Shown here in pieces: positions 8,586 to 16,850 of a DNA stretch of 64,000 bases (positions are counted from its first letter, which is position 1; every line of letters starts with the position of its first letter). The position numbers were made by a program, and so were the translations under genes. This DNA is from RGIG6353 sp045653035 (lineage in GTDB: Bacteria; Bacillota; Clostridia; Oscillospirales; SIG627). A model generated the notes under the pieces. That model was given only the letters and a program-made list of their open reading frames with translations, was not told the origin of the DNA and ran no database searches. Where the stretch lies: NCBI GenBank assembly GCA_045653035.1, contig JAZOLO010000021.1, positions 1-64,000 on the forward strand, in the 5' to 3' direction.

Positions 8586-8603
8586 AAAGCAGGTGGGTTT
8601 TTT
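8566..8603. terminator. Bidirectional terminator overlapping two stop codons
   Basis: AAACCCACCTGCTT (8566-8579) pairs with AAGCAGGTGGGTTT (8587-8600), flanked by A and T tracts so that it works in both directions. The stem and loop encode the last residues of both convergent genes, and the two reading frames overlap by 4 bp inside it. Confidence 0.85.
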
Positions 8604-9337
8604 GTAATTTTACCTTCCTCGTATACCCTTTTCATTTCCTCGGTATACTTATCACCATCGTAAATAACAAAGGGGGCGTTGATTTTCATTGATGAAAAAG
8701 CACCCTTTCTGCCTCGCACAAGAATGAGGGTTGGGGCCTCTCCCCGTCTCGACTGTACCTCTAAAAGCTCCTTTGGCTCAATACCCGCATCACGCATAGC
8801 AACGAAAAGGTCGCACATTCTGTCAGGACGGTAGATTACAAAAAAGTCACCGCCGTTTTTGAGAAGCTTTGATGCCGAGGCACACACATCCTTAATGTCG
8901 CAGAAAAGCTCATGTCGCGCCGTGAGCTTTCTCTCGCTTTCGTTGAGATAACCCGATGTCATCTTCATGTAAGGGGGATTTGAAAAAACAAAATCCACGC
9001 TCTCCACGCCATTTTCTCTGAAATAGTAGGGCGTTATATTTTTTATGTCATCGTGGATAATCTCGATTTTTCCGTCCATCCCCGAAAGTAAGACGTTCTC
9101 ACGGGCAAGGGTGGCATAATCCTCTTGTATCTCAAAGGCAAATATCTTTTCGGGACTTTTGTGATGGGTAATAAGAATGGGAATAATTCCCGTACCCGTA
9201 CCAAGCTCCACGCCCACCTGACCCTTTTTCACCTTAACAAAGGCTGAAAGAAGCACCGCATCAGTGCCGTAGGAAAAGCCCTCGGTATACTGGTATATAG
9301 AAATTTTATCGTTTATTTTATCAAGCCTTTTTTCCAT
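8582..9337 (-). CDS. trmN6: tRNA1(Val) (adenine37-N6)-methyltransferase-like protein
   Basis: The 251-residue Rossmann methyltransferase has motif I ELGTGTGI (44-51), an acidic end of strand 2 (FEIQED) and the amino-methyltransferase motif NPPY (120-123). This is the pattern of the TrmN6/YfiC family that modifies A37 of a tRNA. Its C-terminus (NPPAF) is encoded in the terminator shared with the convergent lipoprotein gene. Substrate assignment is by family only. Confidence 0.8.
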   Translation of the reverse strand: MEKRLDKINDKISIYQYTEGFSYGTDAVLLSAFVKVKKGQVGVELGTGTGIIPILITHHKSPEKIFAFEIQEDYATLARENVLLSGMDGKIEIIHDDIKNITPYYFRENGVESVDFVFSNPPYMKMTSGYLNESERKLTARHELFCDIKDVCASASKLLKNGGDFFVIYRPDRMCDLFVAMRDAGIEPKELLEVQSRRGEAPTLILVRGRKGAFSSMKINAPFVIYDGDKYTEEMKRVYEEGKITKNPPAF

Positions 9338-9351
9338 TCATTTTATCGTGA

Positions 9352-9408
9352 AAGGATGCTTTTGAGTCAAAAGCACCCTCTCACGCTCTCCCGAAAACCT
9401 ATATTTTA
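9352..9408 (+). repeat. GCTTTT/AAAAGC hairpin repeat between trmN6 and smpB
   Basis: A hairpin ATGCTTTTGAGTCAAAAGCA is followed by CCCTCTCACGCTCTCC and CGAAAACCTATATTTTA, the tail shared by the other copies. The distal end overlaps the smpB stop codon (TAA on the minus strand at 9406-9408). Confidence 0.6.
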
Positions 9409-9876
9409 GTCGTCTATTCTTCCCGACAGTTTTACATTACGCATACTCTGACGCTTCATGTCCTTTTCAGCCGCCGAGTCGCGCTTATCGTAGAGCTTCT
9501 TACCCTTGCAAAGACCGATTTCAAGCTTTGCCTTTGAGTTCTTGAAATATATCTGCAAAGGAATTATACTGTAGCCCTCTCTGCCCACCAGTCCGAAAAG
9601 CTTCATTATCTCTTTCTTGTGCATGAGAAGCTTTCTGACACGAAGGGGGTCGCGGTTGAAGATATTGCCCATCTCGTAGGGACTTATGTGCATTCCGTAA
9701 ACGTACATTTCGCCACCCTCCACACCGCACCACGAGTCCTTAAGGTTTACCTGCCCAAGGCGGAGTGCCTTTACCTCAGTGCCCACAAGCTCAATACCCG
9801 TTTCATATTTTTCCTCTACGAAATAGTCGTGGTATGCCTTTTTATTATTTGCTATCAGCTTTATATTTTCTGCCAT
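9406..9876 (-). CDS. smpB: SsrA-binding protein SmpB
   Basis: SmpB binds tmRNA and delivers it to stalled ribosomes for trans-translation. The frame is open further upstream, but the ATG at 9876 is chosen. It gives MAENIKLIANNKKAYHDYF, the normal 156-residue length, has GAGG just upstream, and the more distal ATG would overlap the promoter. Conserved segments GIELVGTEVKALR, NLKDSW and the C-terminal KGKKLYDKRDSAAEKD tail are present. No tmRNA gene was seen nearby. Confidence 0.95.
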   Translation of the reverse strand: MAENIKLIANNKKAYHDYFVEEKYETGIELVGTEVKALRLGQVNLKDSWCGVEGGEMYVYGMHISPYEMGNIFNRDPLRVRKLLMHKKEIMKLFGLVGREGYSIIPLQIYFKNSKAKLEIGLCKGKKLYDKRDSAAEKDMKRQSMRNVKLSGRIDD

Positions 9877-9904
9877 ATTTACCTCATGCTTTTTATTATT
9901 TTTC

Positions 9905-9933
9905 AGTATATCATAAAACAAAACAGATGTCAA
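9905..9933 (-). promoter_or_regulatory. Promoter of smpB
   Basis: On the minus strand TTGACA (9928-9933) and TATACT (9905-9910) are spaced by exactly 17 nt. Transcription would start about 25 nt upstream of the chosen smpB start codon, which supports that start. Confidence 0.7.
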
Positions 9934-10109
9934 ATGCTGGAGATTTAAGGGTGCAATTTGCCAAATTCAGAGGGCAGATTTCGCAGGCGGAAATTTTTCT
10001 GGCGAAAAACTTTAACGCATAACACTTTTGTTGATGCATGAAAAGTTATCAATAGTGACAGAACGTTATTAAAGCTAAAAAAGAATGAGCACGGTTGTGT
10101 ACCGAGCTC

Positions 10110-10310
10110 ATAGAAAGCACCCGTGTCTCCACCACGTAGCCCATAGCAAGATTTACGATATTTGCCACAAAAAGCCTTTTTTCTATGGTCGGGAGAGTGC
10201 CTTGTGAAAATAATTTTAAATATAGATGATCATACCGCAAACTGCACGACAGCATTGAAGGTGAATGCTGTGGGCATTACGCCGCAGCTTTGATTGAAAC
10301 AGATTGCGAG
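10110..10310 (-). pseudogene. Decayed fragment of a second MFS transporter
   Basis: Minus-strand translation reads FNQSCGVMPTAFTFNAVVQF then AV-stop-SSIFKII. This aligns with FNQSYWVMLGAWIFNALTQF and PVWPSIFKII of the intact transporter just upstream (10338-11630). The stop is a TGA (10231-10233) at the position of the Trp codon. A frameshift later moves to a frame giving NLAMGYVVE, matching LVFGYVVA of the intact protein. Only about 65 codons of the middle of the gene remain. This looks like a tandem duplicate or related transporter that has been almost entirely lost. The rest of 9934-10337 has no recognisable gene. Confidence 0.75.
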
Positions 10311-10337
10311 AGAAATTGCCTCGGAGTCATTTTCAAT

Positions 10338-11630
10338 TTAGTTTTCGCTATCCCTCTTGAATTTCTCCCACTTTGGTGCGGACGTACCCGCAAGTATTGC
10401 ACCGAGCAAAAGCAAGCAGAAGCAAACGATGAGAGTTACAGTCCAGCCAAAGCCGTCGGCAATTCGGGTGAGCACAAAGTTTGCAAAAACAACGCCGAAG
10501 GATGCGGCAAAGTTCACTATTCCCGAAAGAGTACCGCTTTTACCCCATTTTCCGAAATACGACGAAATATAGGAATAATAAAGATCACTGCTTGCTAAAA
10601 ACACCATGAGAAGTGCCATTGTGGCAATAATTATCCAATAATTTATTTTACCAACGAAAAGAATTGCTCCGCAAGGGATAAGGGAAAGTGAAAATGCGGT
10701 AGCAAAAATCCTGACCTCGTTTTTGAAGGGTTTCGGATACCAGAACTTCGCAAACAGCGAGCCAAGCGCTCCCGTTACAAACACTATTATACTTATAATG
10801 GTAGCAAATGAGGAGGAAACGTTATCGTAGCTTTCCCTTATAATTGAGGGGACAAAGCTCTTTATACCGATTTGAAAAACATTTGCGACAAAGTTAAAGA
10901 AGATAACGTAAATTACACCGCTTTTTATAAGCGTAGGAACTAGTTTAAAGTTGGGATGCTCATCATGATGGGGAACAGTAGGCGCTTCTGCTTCGTTGAG
11001 CTTCATTTCGCTTTTTCTCAGCGAAAAGCTCCACACAATAGACCAGAGAAGTGCAATAGAGAAAAGTCCTATTGATGAAATAAGGAAGTTCAGCTGCCAA
11101 CGTGACACGAAGGCAGCAACAACGTATCCAAACACAAGTCCGGTAGAGGTTGCAAATGTCATAAGGAACATTGCTCCGCGACGTACCGAGGGAGATATCA
11201 TAGAGGATATTATCTTGAAAATAGATGGCCATACAGGGAACTGAGTGAGAGCATTAAATATCCACGCACCAAGCATCACCCAGTAGCTTTGATTAAAGTA
11301 TATTACAAGATTTGCAAATCCCGCACCTATAAAGCCGATGGTTATAAGTCTTTCTGGATGCCATCTGTCGGCAAGAAGCCCCCCAACAATCTGCAAAAAA
11401 CCGTAGATTATGTAGAAAGAGCTTGTTATAACACCCGTCTGTGACTTGGTAAGAACACCCTCCTCCACAATGAAGACCATTGCTGAAGAAAAGCCGTTCT
11501 TTGTAAGTGAAATAAAGGCAAAACTTAAGAAAAGGCACGCGGCTATGAGTATGCCCACACTCTTGTCAACAAAATAGCTTCTGTTTAATACAAGCCTTGC
11601 ATGTCTTTTGTAAACTGTGTTAAGCTTCAT
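10338..11630 (-). CDS. MFS transporter, sugar-phosphate/organophosphate permease type
   Basis: The 430-residue protein has about 12 predicted membrane segments. The loop GGLLADRWHPERLI between the second and third segments is the MFS signature. Overall character resembles the OPA (GlpT/UhpT) branch, so a sugar phosphate or related anion is a reasonable substrate guess. It is the last gene of a minus-strand cluster with an FGGY kinase, a NagB-like deaminase and nagA, which suggests import of an amino sugar derivative. A decayed paralogue fragment lies immediately downstream. Confidence 0.75.
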   Translation of the reverse strand: MKLNTVYKRHARLVLNRSYFVDKSVGILIAACLFLSFAFISLTKNGFSSAMVFIVEEGVLTKSQTGVITSSFYIIYGFLQIVGGLLADRWHPERLITIGFIGAGFANLVIYFNQSYWVMLGAWIFNALTQFPVWPSIFKIISSMISPSVRRGAMFLMTFATSTGLVFGYVVAAFVSRWQLNFLISSIGLFSIALLWSIVWSFSLRKSEMKLNEAEAPTVPHHDEHPNFKLVPTLIKSGVIYVIFFNFVANVFQIGIKSFVPSIIRESYDNVSSSFATIISIIVFVTGALGSLFAKFWYPKPFKNEVRIFATAFSLSLIPCGAILFVGKINYWIIIATMALLMVFLASSDLYYSYISSYFGKWGKSGTLSGIVNFAASFGVVFANFVLTRIADGFGWTVTLIVCFCLLLLGAILAGTSAPKWEKFKRDSEN

Positions 11631-11739
11631 ATAATTTCGATGTTAAGAATGTCACAAAGGTTTTCGATATTTTTCAAAAAGGGAGCGTTCCCTTGATTAA
11701 GCCAACCTTTGAGATAGCTTTATCTCCTTTGTATTGTGA

Positions 11740-13137
11740 TTATATGTTTAGCAATCTGTCATAAGCGAGAAATCTCTCGTAACATTCAGTATAATCAGTG
11801 CCCTTTGATTCGTATACGCAGTCAAGCTCGATTTTTTCACAAGCCTTTTCCACCGACTCGAATACACCGATACCTGTTCCTGCAAGAATTGCCGAGCCGA
11901 GACAAGCGGTTTCCTTGTTTTTAAGTGTAACGAGTCTCTTGCCCGTCATATCCGCCTTCATCTGACACCAGAGAGGACTGTTTGCACCGCCTCCCATAGC
12001 TCTTATCTCCTTTGTCTCAAGCCCCAGATACCCAAGATTTGATTTAAGCATACATGTTACCGACTCCATAACGCTTCGAACAAAATGCGCTCTGTTATGC
12101 TCGGTGGTAATTCCCGTAAAGCTTCCTCTTGCATCGGGGTTGTATTTAGGCATGGTGGAACCGCAAAGGTAAGGAAGAAAGGTCACCCCGTCACTTCCCG
12201 CAGACACCCTTTCTGCCATTTCATCAAGCTCTCTGAATGAGAAGTTCTCGCAAAAAGCGTTCTTGAACCACTTGAGAGCCATTCCTGCCGTAGGAGTCCA
12301 TGACAGGAGACAGTATTTATCATCATAGTTATAGTGGCAGGGTACGATGCTCTTTTCATCGTATTCTGGAACATTTTCTGATGGCATGAATATAACCATT
12401 GTGGTACCTGTCATTTCACTGACGATACCCTGCTTTACGACACCTGCACCGATAGCACCTGCTATCTGGTCGATAGCCGAGGTCACTACCTTGATGCCCT
12501 GATACTCACCCACAGGCTTTGCACTACCGTGAAGCTCAGGGAGCATATCGGAGGTAACTCCGATGAAGTCGAGCATCTCCTGCCACCACTCACTGCGGTG
12601 GATATCAAAATAAATAGTAGAGGATTGCAGTGTCTTTTCGCTGACGAATTTACCCGTAAGCTTATAAAGAATCCAGTCTTCAAGAAGGAATACTCTCTTG
12701 GTCTTTGCCCATACTTCGGGCTCGTTTCTCTTTACCCAAAGGAGCTTGCAGGCAGGCCAGGTTGCTGTTATCTCGGGCTGTCCAGTCACCTCGTACACTC
12801 TCCTTCGACCGAAGTGCTTTTCTATTATCTCTGCCTCCTCGGTAGCTCTGTTGTCAAGCCACACGATAGCGGGACGGACAGGCGTGCCCATCTCGTCGGT
12901 AAGGATAAGAGTTTCGCACTGGGTGTCTATCGCAAGTGCATCAACTGATATTTCAGCCGTCGCTTTCTCTATCTCGCCCTTTACTATCTCCCAGTACTTT
13001 TCACCATCAAATTCAACGATGTCTCCGTGAGAGTCAAGAGTATAATCTGCTGTAAGAGTAAGCTTTTCTTTCAGGTTTTCATCGAACACTGCCGTCTTAA
13101 CGGAGGTAGTGCCCATATCTATTCCCATTAAATTCAT
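11740..13137 (-). CDS. FGGY-family carbohydrate kinase
   Basis: The 465-residue protein begins with the actin-fold ATPase motif GIDMGTTSVKTAVFD and has a second-domain nucleotide site GGGANSPLWCQMKADMTG around 375-392. The catalytic Asp is probably in the WLDNRATEE segment. This is the xylulokinase/gluconokinase family; the exact sugar cannot be read from the sequence. Position between the NagB-like gene and an MFS transporter suggests it phosphorylates a sugar handled by the same pathway. Its ribosome binding site lies directly after a CCAAAATATCAAGCTT repeat boundary. Confidence 0.85.
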   Translation of the reverse strand: MNLMGIDMGTTSVKTAVFDENLKEKLTLTADYTLDSHGDIVEFDGEKYWEIVKGEIEKATAEISVDALAIDTQCETLILTDEMGTPVRPAIVWLDNRATEEAEIIEKHFGRRRVYEVTGQPEITATWPACKLLWVKRNEPEVWAKTKRVFLLEDWILYKLTGKFVSEKTLQSSTIYFDIHRSEWWQEMLDFIGVTSDMLPELHGSAKPVGEYQGIKVVTSAIDQIAGAIGAGVVKQGIVSEMTGTTMVIFMPSENVPEYDEKSIVPCHYNYDDKYCLLSWTPTAGMALKWFKNAFCENFSFRELDEMAERVSAGSDGVTFLPYLCGSTMPKYNPDARGSFTGITTEHNRAHFVRSVMESVTCMLKSNLGYLGLETKEIRAMGGGANSPLWCQMKADMTGKRLVTLKNKETACLGSAILAGTGIGVFESVEKACEKIELDCVYESKGTDYTECYERFLAYDRLLNI

Positions 13138-13140
13138 AAC

Positions 13141-13216
13141 AAAATCCTTTTTAAGCTTGATATTTTGGTTTTTATGAGAGGAGGTTTTAATAAAAAGCCT
13201 TCTCTCTTGTATGCAA
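13141..13216 (-). repeat. Repeat boundary and hairpin upstream of the FGGY kinase gene
   Basis: Read on the minus strand: an AAGAGAGAAGGCTTTTTA hairpin arm, CTCCTCTCATAAAAA, then CCAAAATATCAAGCTT (13153-13168) ending just before the AAGGA ribosome binding site of the kinase gene. The same order of parts occurs at 37236-37306. Confidence 0.6.
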
Positions 13217-13258
13217 TTTAATTAAAAATTCTGCATTGTGCATTTATCTGTTTTACAA

Positions 13259-13295
13259 TACAGAAACCGACGAATATCTTCCGTCGGTTTCTGTA
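13259..13295 (-). terminator. Terminator after the NagB-like gene
   Basis: A perfect 14-bp stem (13259-13272 pairing with 13282-13295, core GAAACCGACG/CGTCGGTTTC) lies about 50 nt beyond the stop codon of the minus-strand NagB-like gene. The U-tract is weak. Confidence 0.6.
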
Positions 13296-13344
13296 TGTGT
13301 GTTTATTTGCCGTCGGACTAAAACTTGACAAACATCAATATGGC

Positions 13345-14316
13345 TTAATAACCAACCTTTTCCCAGCACTCGAAGGGAGCGGCGAGCTCTTCGCTGATAT
13401 AAACCTGAGTCTTCTTTGTCTGAAGCATTGAGCTGGGTACATAAGGTGTAACAGGTCCGTGTGTTACAAGACGAGAGGTCATTCTCTGCCATGATGAGAA
13501 GGTGCCGTTTGTTGCAAGTGCATGAACCTCTATACGCTCCTTAGCACGCATAACGTCGATAGGACCGATTGTAGCAGCCTTAGGAGGTACGTTTGCAATG
13601 TCGCCTGACTGTCCGAATGTACCGTTCAGAGAGTTCTGAAGGATAGTCATAGGATGAAGTGTTACAAGCTTAGCAGGCTGACTCAGCCATTCTTCAATGT
13701 CACCGCTTCCGATGAATTCGGGAATGGGGTCAACGAAAGCTACGTGGCCCGTCCATCCGGGAGAGGTGGAGATGATATCTGCACCGCCCTCGGAAATATC
13801 GTTGATTATCTTGGAATAATCGTTGATATTAGCGTTTGTGGGGTAGTGTACGTTTTCCATGGGCATACGAAGCTTGGGGTCAATCTGGTTTACAAGATAC
13901 TTTATCATTGAATGAACAAATCCTGCATCGTATGTTTCGGGAGCGATGTTGCCGTCCTGGTCAGCCCACTCGTCCTCTGCGAAGATATGTACCTTTGAGC
14001 AGTCAACCTGGAAGTAGTTGATAAGCTGTGCAAGAGGAATGTAGGTGTCGGGCTCGGGGTTACCGAGAATCATAGTGAACTTTCTGCCTGCTTCACTTGC
14101 AGCCTTGAGACGTGTGAAGAGTGTGGAAATGAGAACGGGGTGAGGGTTCATCATTACCTTTACCTCGAATTCGGGATGCCACCAAGCCTCTCTCTTTTCA
14201 AGGTCTGTTCCGCTGAGCTTACGAACTCTGTCGCAAACCTCTTTGTCCTTGAAGGGAACAAATTCTGCGGGGTTAAAGTTGAATTTTGTTGCGGGGTCTA
14301 CCTTTACGTAATCCAT
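13345..14316 (-). CDS. Glucosamine-6-phosphate deaminase-like protein (NagB/isomerase superfamily)
   Basis: The 323-residue protein has the sugar-phosphate isomerase pattern of NagB-like enzymes: FTMILGNPEPDTYIPL near residue 80, HIFAEDEWAD near 115, TSPGWTGHVAFVDP near 185, and a segment starting ATIGPIDVMRAKERIEVHAL. It is longer than classical NagB (about 240-265 residues), and GNPEP and SPGWTGHVAF differ from the usual motifs. Deamination of glucosamine 6-phosphate to fructose 6-phosphate is inferred from position next to nagA. A related aldose/ketose conversion is possible. Confidence 0.7.
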   Translation of the reverse strand: MDYVKVDPATKFNFNPAEFVPFKDKEVCDRVRKLSGTDLEKREAWWHPEFEVKVMMNPHPVLISTLFTRLKAASEAGRKFTMILGNPEPDTYIPLAQLINYFQVDCSKVHIFAEDEWADQDGNIAPETYDAGFVHSMIKYLVNQIDPKLRMPMENVHYPTNANINDYSKIINDISEGGADIISTSPGWTGHVAFVDPIPEFIGSGDIEEWLSQPAKLVTLHPMTILQNSLNGTFGQSGDIANVPPKAATIGPIDVMRAKERIEVHALATNGTFSSWQRMTSRLVTHGPVTPYVPSSMLQTKKTQVYISEELAAPFECWEKVGY

Positions 14317-14335
14317 TGTTATTCTCCTTTGTATA

Positions 14336-14585
14336 TTATTTTTTATTTGCGAATATCATTTCTCCGAAGCACTCACTTCGGTGGAATGTAAAGCTATCCG
14401 TTTTCACGGTGCTCCATGACAGGTGGTAAGAAGGCTTTGTTTCATCTGCAAACCTGTAGCGGTTTGCCCTCATTCTTTTACCTGCATAAAGACTATCGTC
14501 ATCAAAGGCTATCTGTGACCTTGCACAAACTGTGTTGAATAGCCTCTCACTTGCCCTGCCATCTCTTTACTGTGTATATCTTCAT
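14336..14585 (-). pseudogene. Broken small gene, remnant of a CBM9-like carbohydrate-binding protein
   Basis: An ATG overlapping the nagA stop (ATGA, 14582-14585) starts MKIYTVKRWQGK and then a stop. One frame over, a long open frame runs to TAA at 14336-14338, reading in part RLFNTVCARSQIAFDDDSLY and ending with YHLSWSTVKTDSF and FHRSECFGEMIF. The C-terminal pattern W..(F)H(R)xExFGxxxF is typical of carbohydrate-binding family 9-like proteins, as I recall them. A full-length member would be about 200 residues, so an internal deletion and frameshift are inferred. The ATGA overlap shows it was once translationally coupled to nagA. The family call is tentative. Confidence 0.55.
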
Positions 14586-15724
14586 TTTTCCATTATCCCC
14601 TCGAACATTACGCCGTGAACACCCATTTTGGCATCAACGAATACGAGGTCAGCTCTCTTACCCTTTGCTATCTCACCTCTGTCGTAGAAGCCAACGGCTG
14701 AGGCAGGGTTGTAGGATGCAAACTTGAATACGTCAACAAGAGATGCACCTGTGTGCTTTATCATATTACGGCAGGAGATGTCGAGTGTCATCTTGGAGCC
14801 TGCAATCTCGCCCTGAAAATCGAAGTTGATATCGTCAACATCCTCGTAGCCCTCGGGCACGGGTCCGTCACAAGCAAAGGCGTCGGAAATAAGAATAATT
14901 CTGTCGTCGCCCTTTATCTTTCTCACAAGTCTGAGCATATAGGGGTCAACGTGTATTCCGCGACTGTCGCAGATAAGCTCTGCGTAAATAGAGCTGTTGT
15001 AGTTTACGGTTTCGTCAACGCATACGCCACGGCATTCAGGGTACATAGGTCTGTCGCCCGTTGCGTTGGTGTGATGTGTACCGATTTTAAGTCCGTAAGG
15101 AATTATCTCTTCAATCTGACGGGGGGACGCTTCACTGTGTGCTACTGTGAATACGGCATTGGGGTTTGCCTTCTTTACGTCGAGAACGAAGTCGAGAATA
15201 TTCTCTCTTTCGGGTGCAAGTGCCCACGCACGTGCAAGGTCGTGAGCTGCCTCAATAATAGGCATATACCTTGCAGGATTAACAGGGTCCTTCCAAGGAT
15301 TCTTTTCCCTCTCGCAACCAAACTTGGGGTTGAGATAAGGGCCTTCCATGTAAAGACCTGCTATATTTTTACATTCCGACTTCTTCATAGCCTCGCGGAT
15401 AACGCCGATAGCCTCAACGTAAGCCTCGGTGTTCATGTTATAGTAAAGTGCGGGAAGCACTGTGGTAGTGCCGTGGGCAAGATGTGCCTTTGCCGCAACG
15501 ACGGGGTCGTCGTTGAAGAAAACGTTGTTTCCTGCGTGAGTATGTATATCAACAAAACCGGGTCCTACCCAAAGCCCCTCGGCATCAACTATCTCACAGC
15601 CCTCGGGCACCTTGAGAAGTCTTTTTTCGCCAAAATCAACTATTTTGCCGTCCTTGATAAGGACAACGCCGTTTGGAATAAAATGGTCTCTCATGACGAG
15701 AGTAGCATTGATTATAGCTGTCAT
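14582..15724 (-). CDS. nagA: N-acetylglucosamine-6-phosphate deacetylase
   Basis: NagA removes the acetyl group from N-acetylglucosamine 6-phosphate. The amidohydrolase fold shows the metal-site H61 and H63 in DIHTHAG, E127 in YMEGPYLNP, VAHSEAS, THHTNAT and the catalytic Asp in ILISDAFACDG. The ATG at 15724 (380 residues) is preferred over the in-frame ATG at 15763 because the latter coincides with the predicted transcription start of a strong promoter and has no ribosome binding site. It is the first gene of a minus-strand amino-sugar cluster with the NagB-like deaminase, FGGY kinase and MFS transporter. Confidence 0.92.
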   Translation of the reverse strand: MTAIINATLVMRDHFIPNGVVLIKDGKIVDFGEKRLLKVPEGCEIVDAEGLWVGPGFVDIHTHAGNNVFFNDDPVVAAKAHLAHGTTTVLPALYYNMNTEAYVEAIGVIREAMKKSECKNIAGLYMEGPYLNPKFGCEREKNPWKDPVNPARYMPIIEAAHDLARAWALAPERENILDFVLDVKKANPNAVFTVAHSEASPRQIEEIIPYGLKIGTHHTNATGDRPMYPECRGVCVDETVNYNSSIYAELICDSRGIHVDPYMLRLVRKIKGDDRIILISDAFACDGPVPEGYEDVDDINFDFQGEIAGSKMTLDISCRNMIKHTGASLVDVFKFASYNPASAVGFYDRGEIAKGKRADLVFVDAKMGVHGVMFEGIMEK

Positions 15725-15771
15725 TTTACCGCCCTGCCTTTGAAAAAAATATTCTTTATTCATACACAGTG

Positions 15772-15801
15772 ATTATACACCATAATACACCTTATTGTCA
15801 A
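15772..15801 (-). promoter_or_regulatory. Promoter of nagA
   Basis: On the minus strand TTGACA (15796-15801) and TATAAT (15772-15777) are spaced by 18 nt: both hexamers are perfect. Transcription should begin near 15765. I see no obvious operator. Confidence 0.7.
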
Positions 15802-15879
15802 GCAATATTCGATATATTTTCATATCATCAGGTAAGAGACTCGGGGGAAATAACGAATATTGAATATTCATTCTGCATT

Positions 15880-15909
15880 AAAAAAGGATGTATCTCTACA
15901 TCCTTTTTT
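15880..15909 (-). terminator. Terminator of the rpoZ operon
   Basis: AAAAAAGGATGTA pairs with TACATCCTTTTTT around a TCTC loop, just after the rpoZ stop codon. It has A and T tracts on both sides and may act in both directions. Confidence 0.85.
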
Positions 15910-15912
15910 GTT

Positions 15913-16185
15913 TCATTCTTTCCCGTAAATAACTTCCTCACCGCTGTGCTCGGGTACGGTAACCTTGTAGTCGCCTCTGTCGATAGCGTGTACCGCAGTC
16001 TTAACGGGCTTATCGTCGTGTACGGGACGCTTAACGCTCAAGGTGTCAGCGTTTGCAGCAATTCTTGCCGCCTCCTCATTGTACTCGTCGATTATCTCAC
16101 GGGCAATCTTTGCGGTGGCAATGCACACCTGATAACGGTTGAGGCCGTTTTTTGTAAGTTTTTCGATTGAAGGTTCGTTCATCAT
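15913..16185 (-). CDS. rpoZ: DNA-directed RNA polymerase omega subunit
   Basis: Omega helps RNA polymerase assembly by chaperoning beta-prime. The frame is open further upstream, but the ATG at 16185 is preceded by AAGGAG, giving MMNEPSIEKLTKNGLNRYQV and a 90-residue product. The hallmark NRYQVCIATAKIAREI segment follows. It is the last gene of remA-gmk-rpoZ, the usual order in Bacillota. Confidence 0.92.
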   Translation of the reverse strand: MMNEPSIEKLTKNGLNRYQVCIATAKIAREIIDEYNEEAARIAANADTLSVKRPVHDDKPVKTAVHAIDRGDYKVTVPEHSGEEVIYGKE

Positions 16186-16210
16186 GGCTTTATATCTCCT
16201 TTTATCATTT

Positions 16211-16846
16211 TCATTTATAAAATTTATCAAAAAGCGCTGCTGCACTTTCACAATACAGGTCAAGGTCCCGAACGCTTTCGCCCTTCGTTATTTTGATAAT
16301 AGCATCGGTAACGTCGGAGGCACGGTCGTTGAAGTTAAATAAAATGTGCTGATAAAGCTTTGCAAAATCAAGCTCCACCTTGGCTCTTTCAAGCCTGTCG
16401 AGGATATCCTCCTCGGTGTTTGTTCCTCTGCCGCGGAGTCTCTTTTCAAGGGTTATGTAATCGGGTGGCGAAAGAAATACCGATATCACGTCGTTTTTGT
16501 CGAAAAGCGACATTATCTGCTCGGCACCGTCGACCTCAATTTCAAGAATTACTATCTGCCCCTCCTCAATCATCCTTTCAAGGGGTGCTTTGGGAGTGCC
16601 GTAGTAGTTGTTGTTGAAAACGGTATGCTCAATAAGCTCACCCTTTTCTATCATTTCCTCAAAACGAGCGTGTGTTACGAAAAGATAGTCCTTGCCGTCA
16701 ACCTCACCGGGTCTGGGCGCTCTTGTTGTAGCCGAAACCGAAAACCTGAAGGGCTCTATCTCCCCTGTCTTAAAAGGGGTGAGCACCGTTGATTTTCCGC
16801 TTCCTGCAGAACCCGATACTATGAGTACCTTTCCTCTTTTTTTCAT
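16211..16846 (-). CDS. gmk: Guanylate kinase
   Basis: This kinase phosphorylates GMP to GDP with ATP. The P-loop GSAGSGKST (12-20) and the guanylate kinase signature TTRAPRPGEVDGKDY are present. At 211 residues it is of normal length. It lies 4 bp downstream of remA and 25 bp upstream of rpoZ. Confidence 0.96.
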   Translation of the reverse strand: MKKRGKVLIVSGSAGSGKSTVLTPFKTGEIEPFRFSVSATTRAPRPGEVDGKDYLFVTHARFEEMIEKGELIEHTVFNNNYYGTPKAPLERMIEEGQIVILEIEVDGAEQIMSLFDKNDVISVFLSPPDYITLEKRLRGRGTNTEEDILDRLERAKVELDFAKLYQHILFNFNDRASDVTDAIIKITKGESVRDLDLYCESAAALFDKFYK

Positions 16847-16850
16847 AGTC

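Noticed and set aside
10231..10233. TGA read as tryptophan (alternative genetic code)
   Set aside because: The TGA at a Trp position is in a frameshifted gene fragment, and many intact genes in the window end with TGA.
14753..15772. A 339-codon open frame on the plus strand opposite nagA
   Set aside because: It is fully antisense to nagA, whose catalytic motifs are intact; the translated sequence has no recognisable domain.
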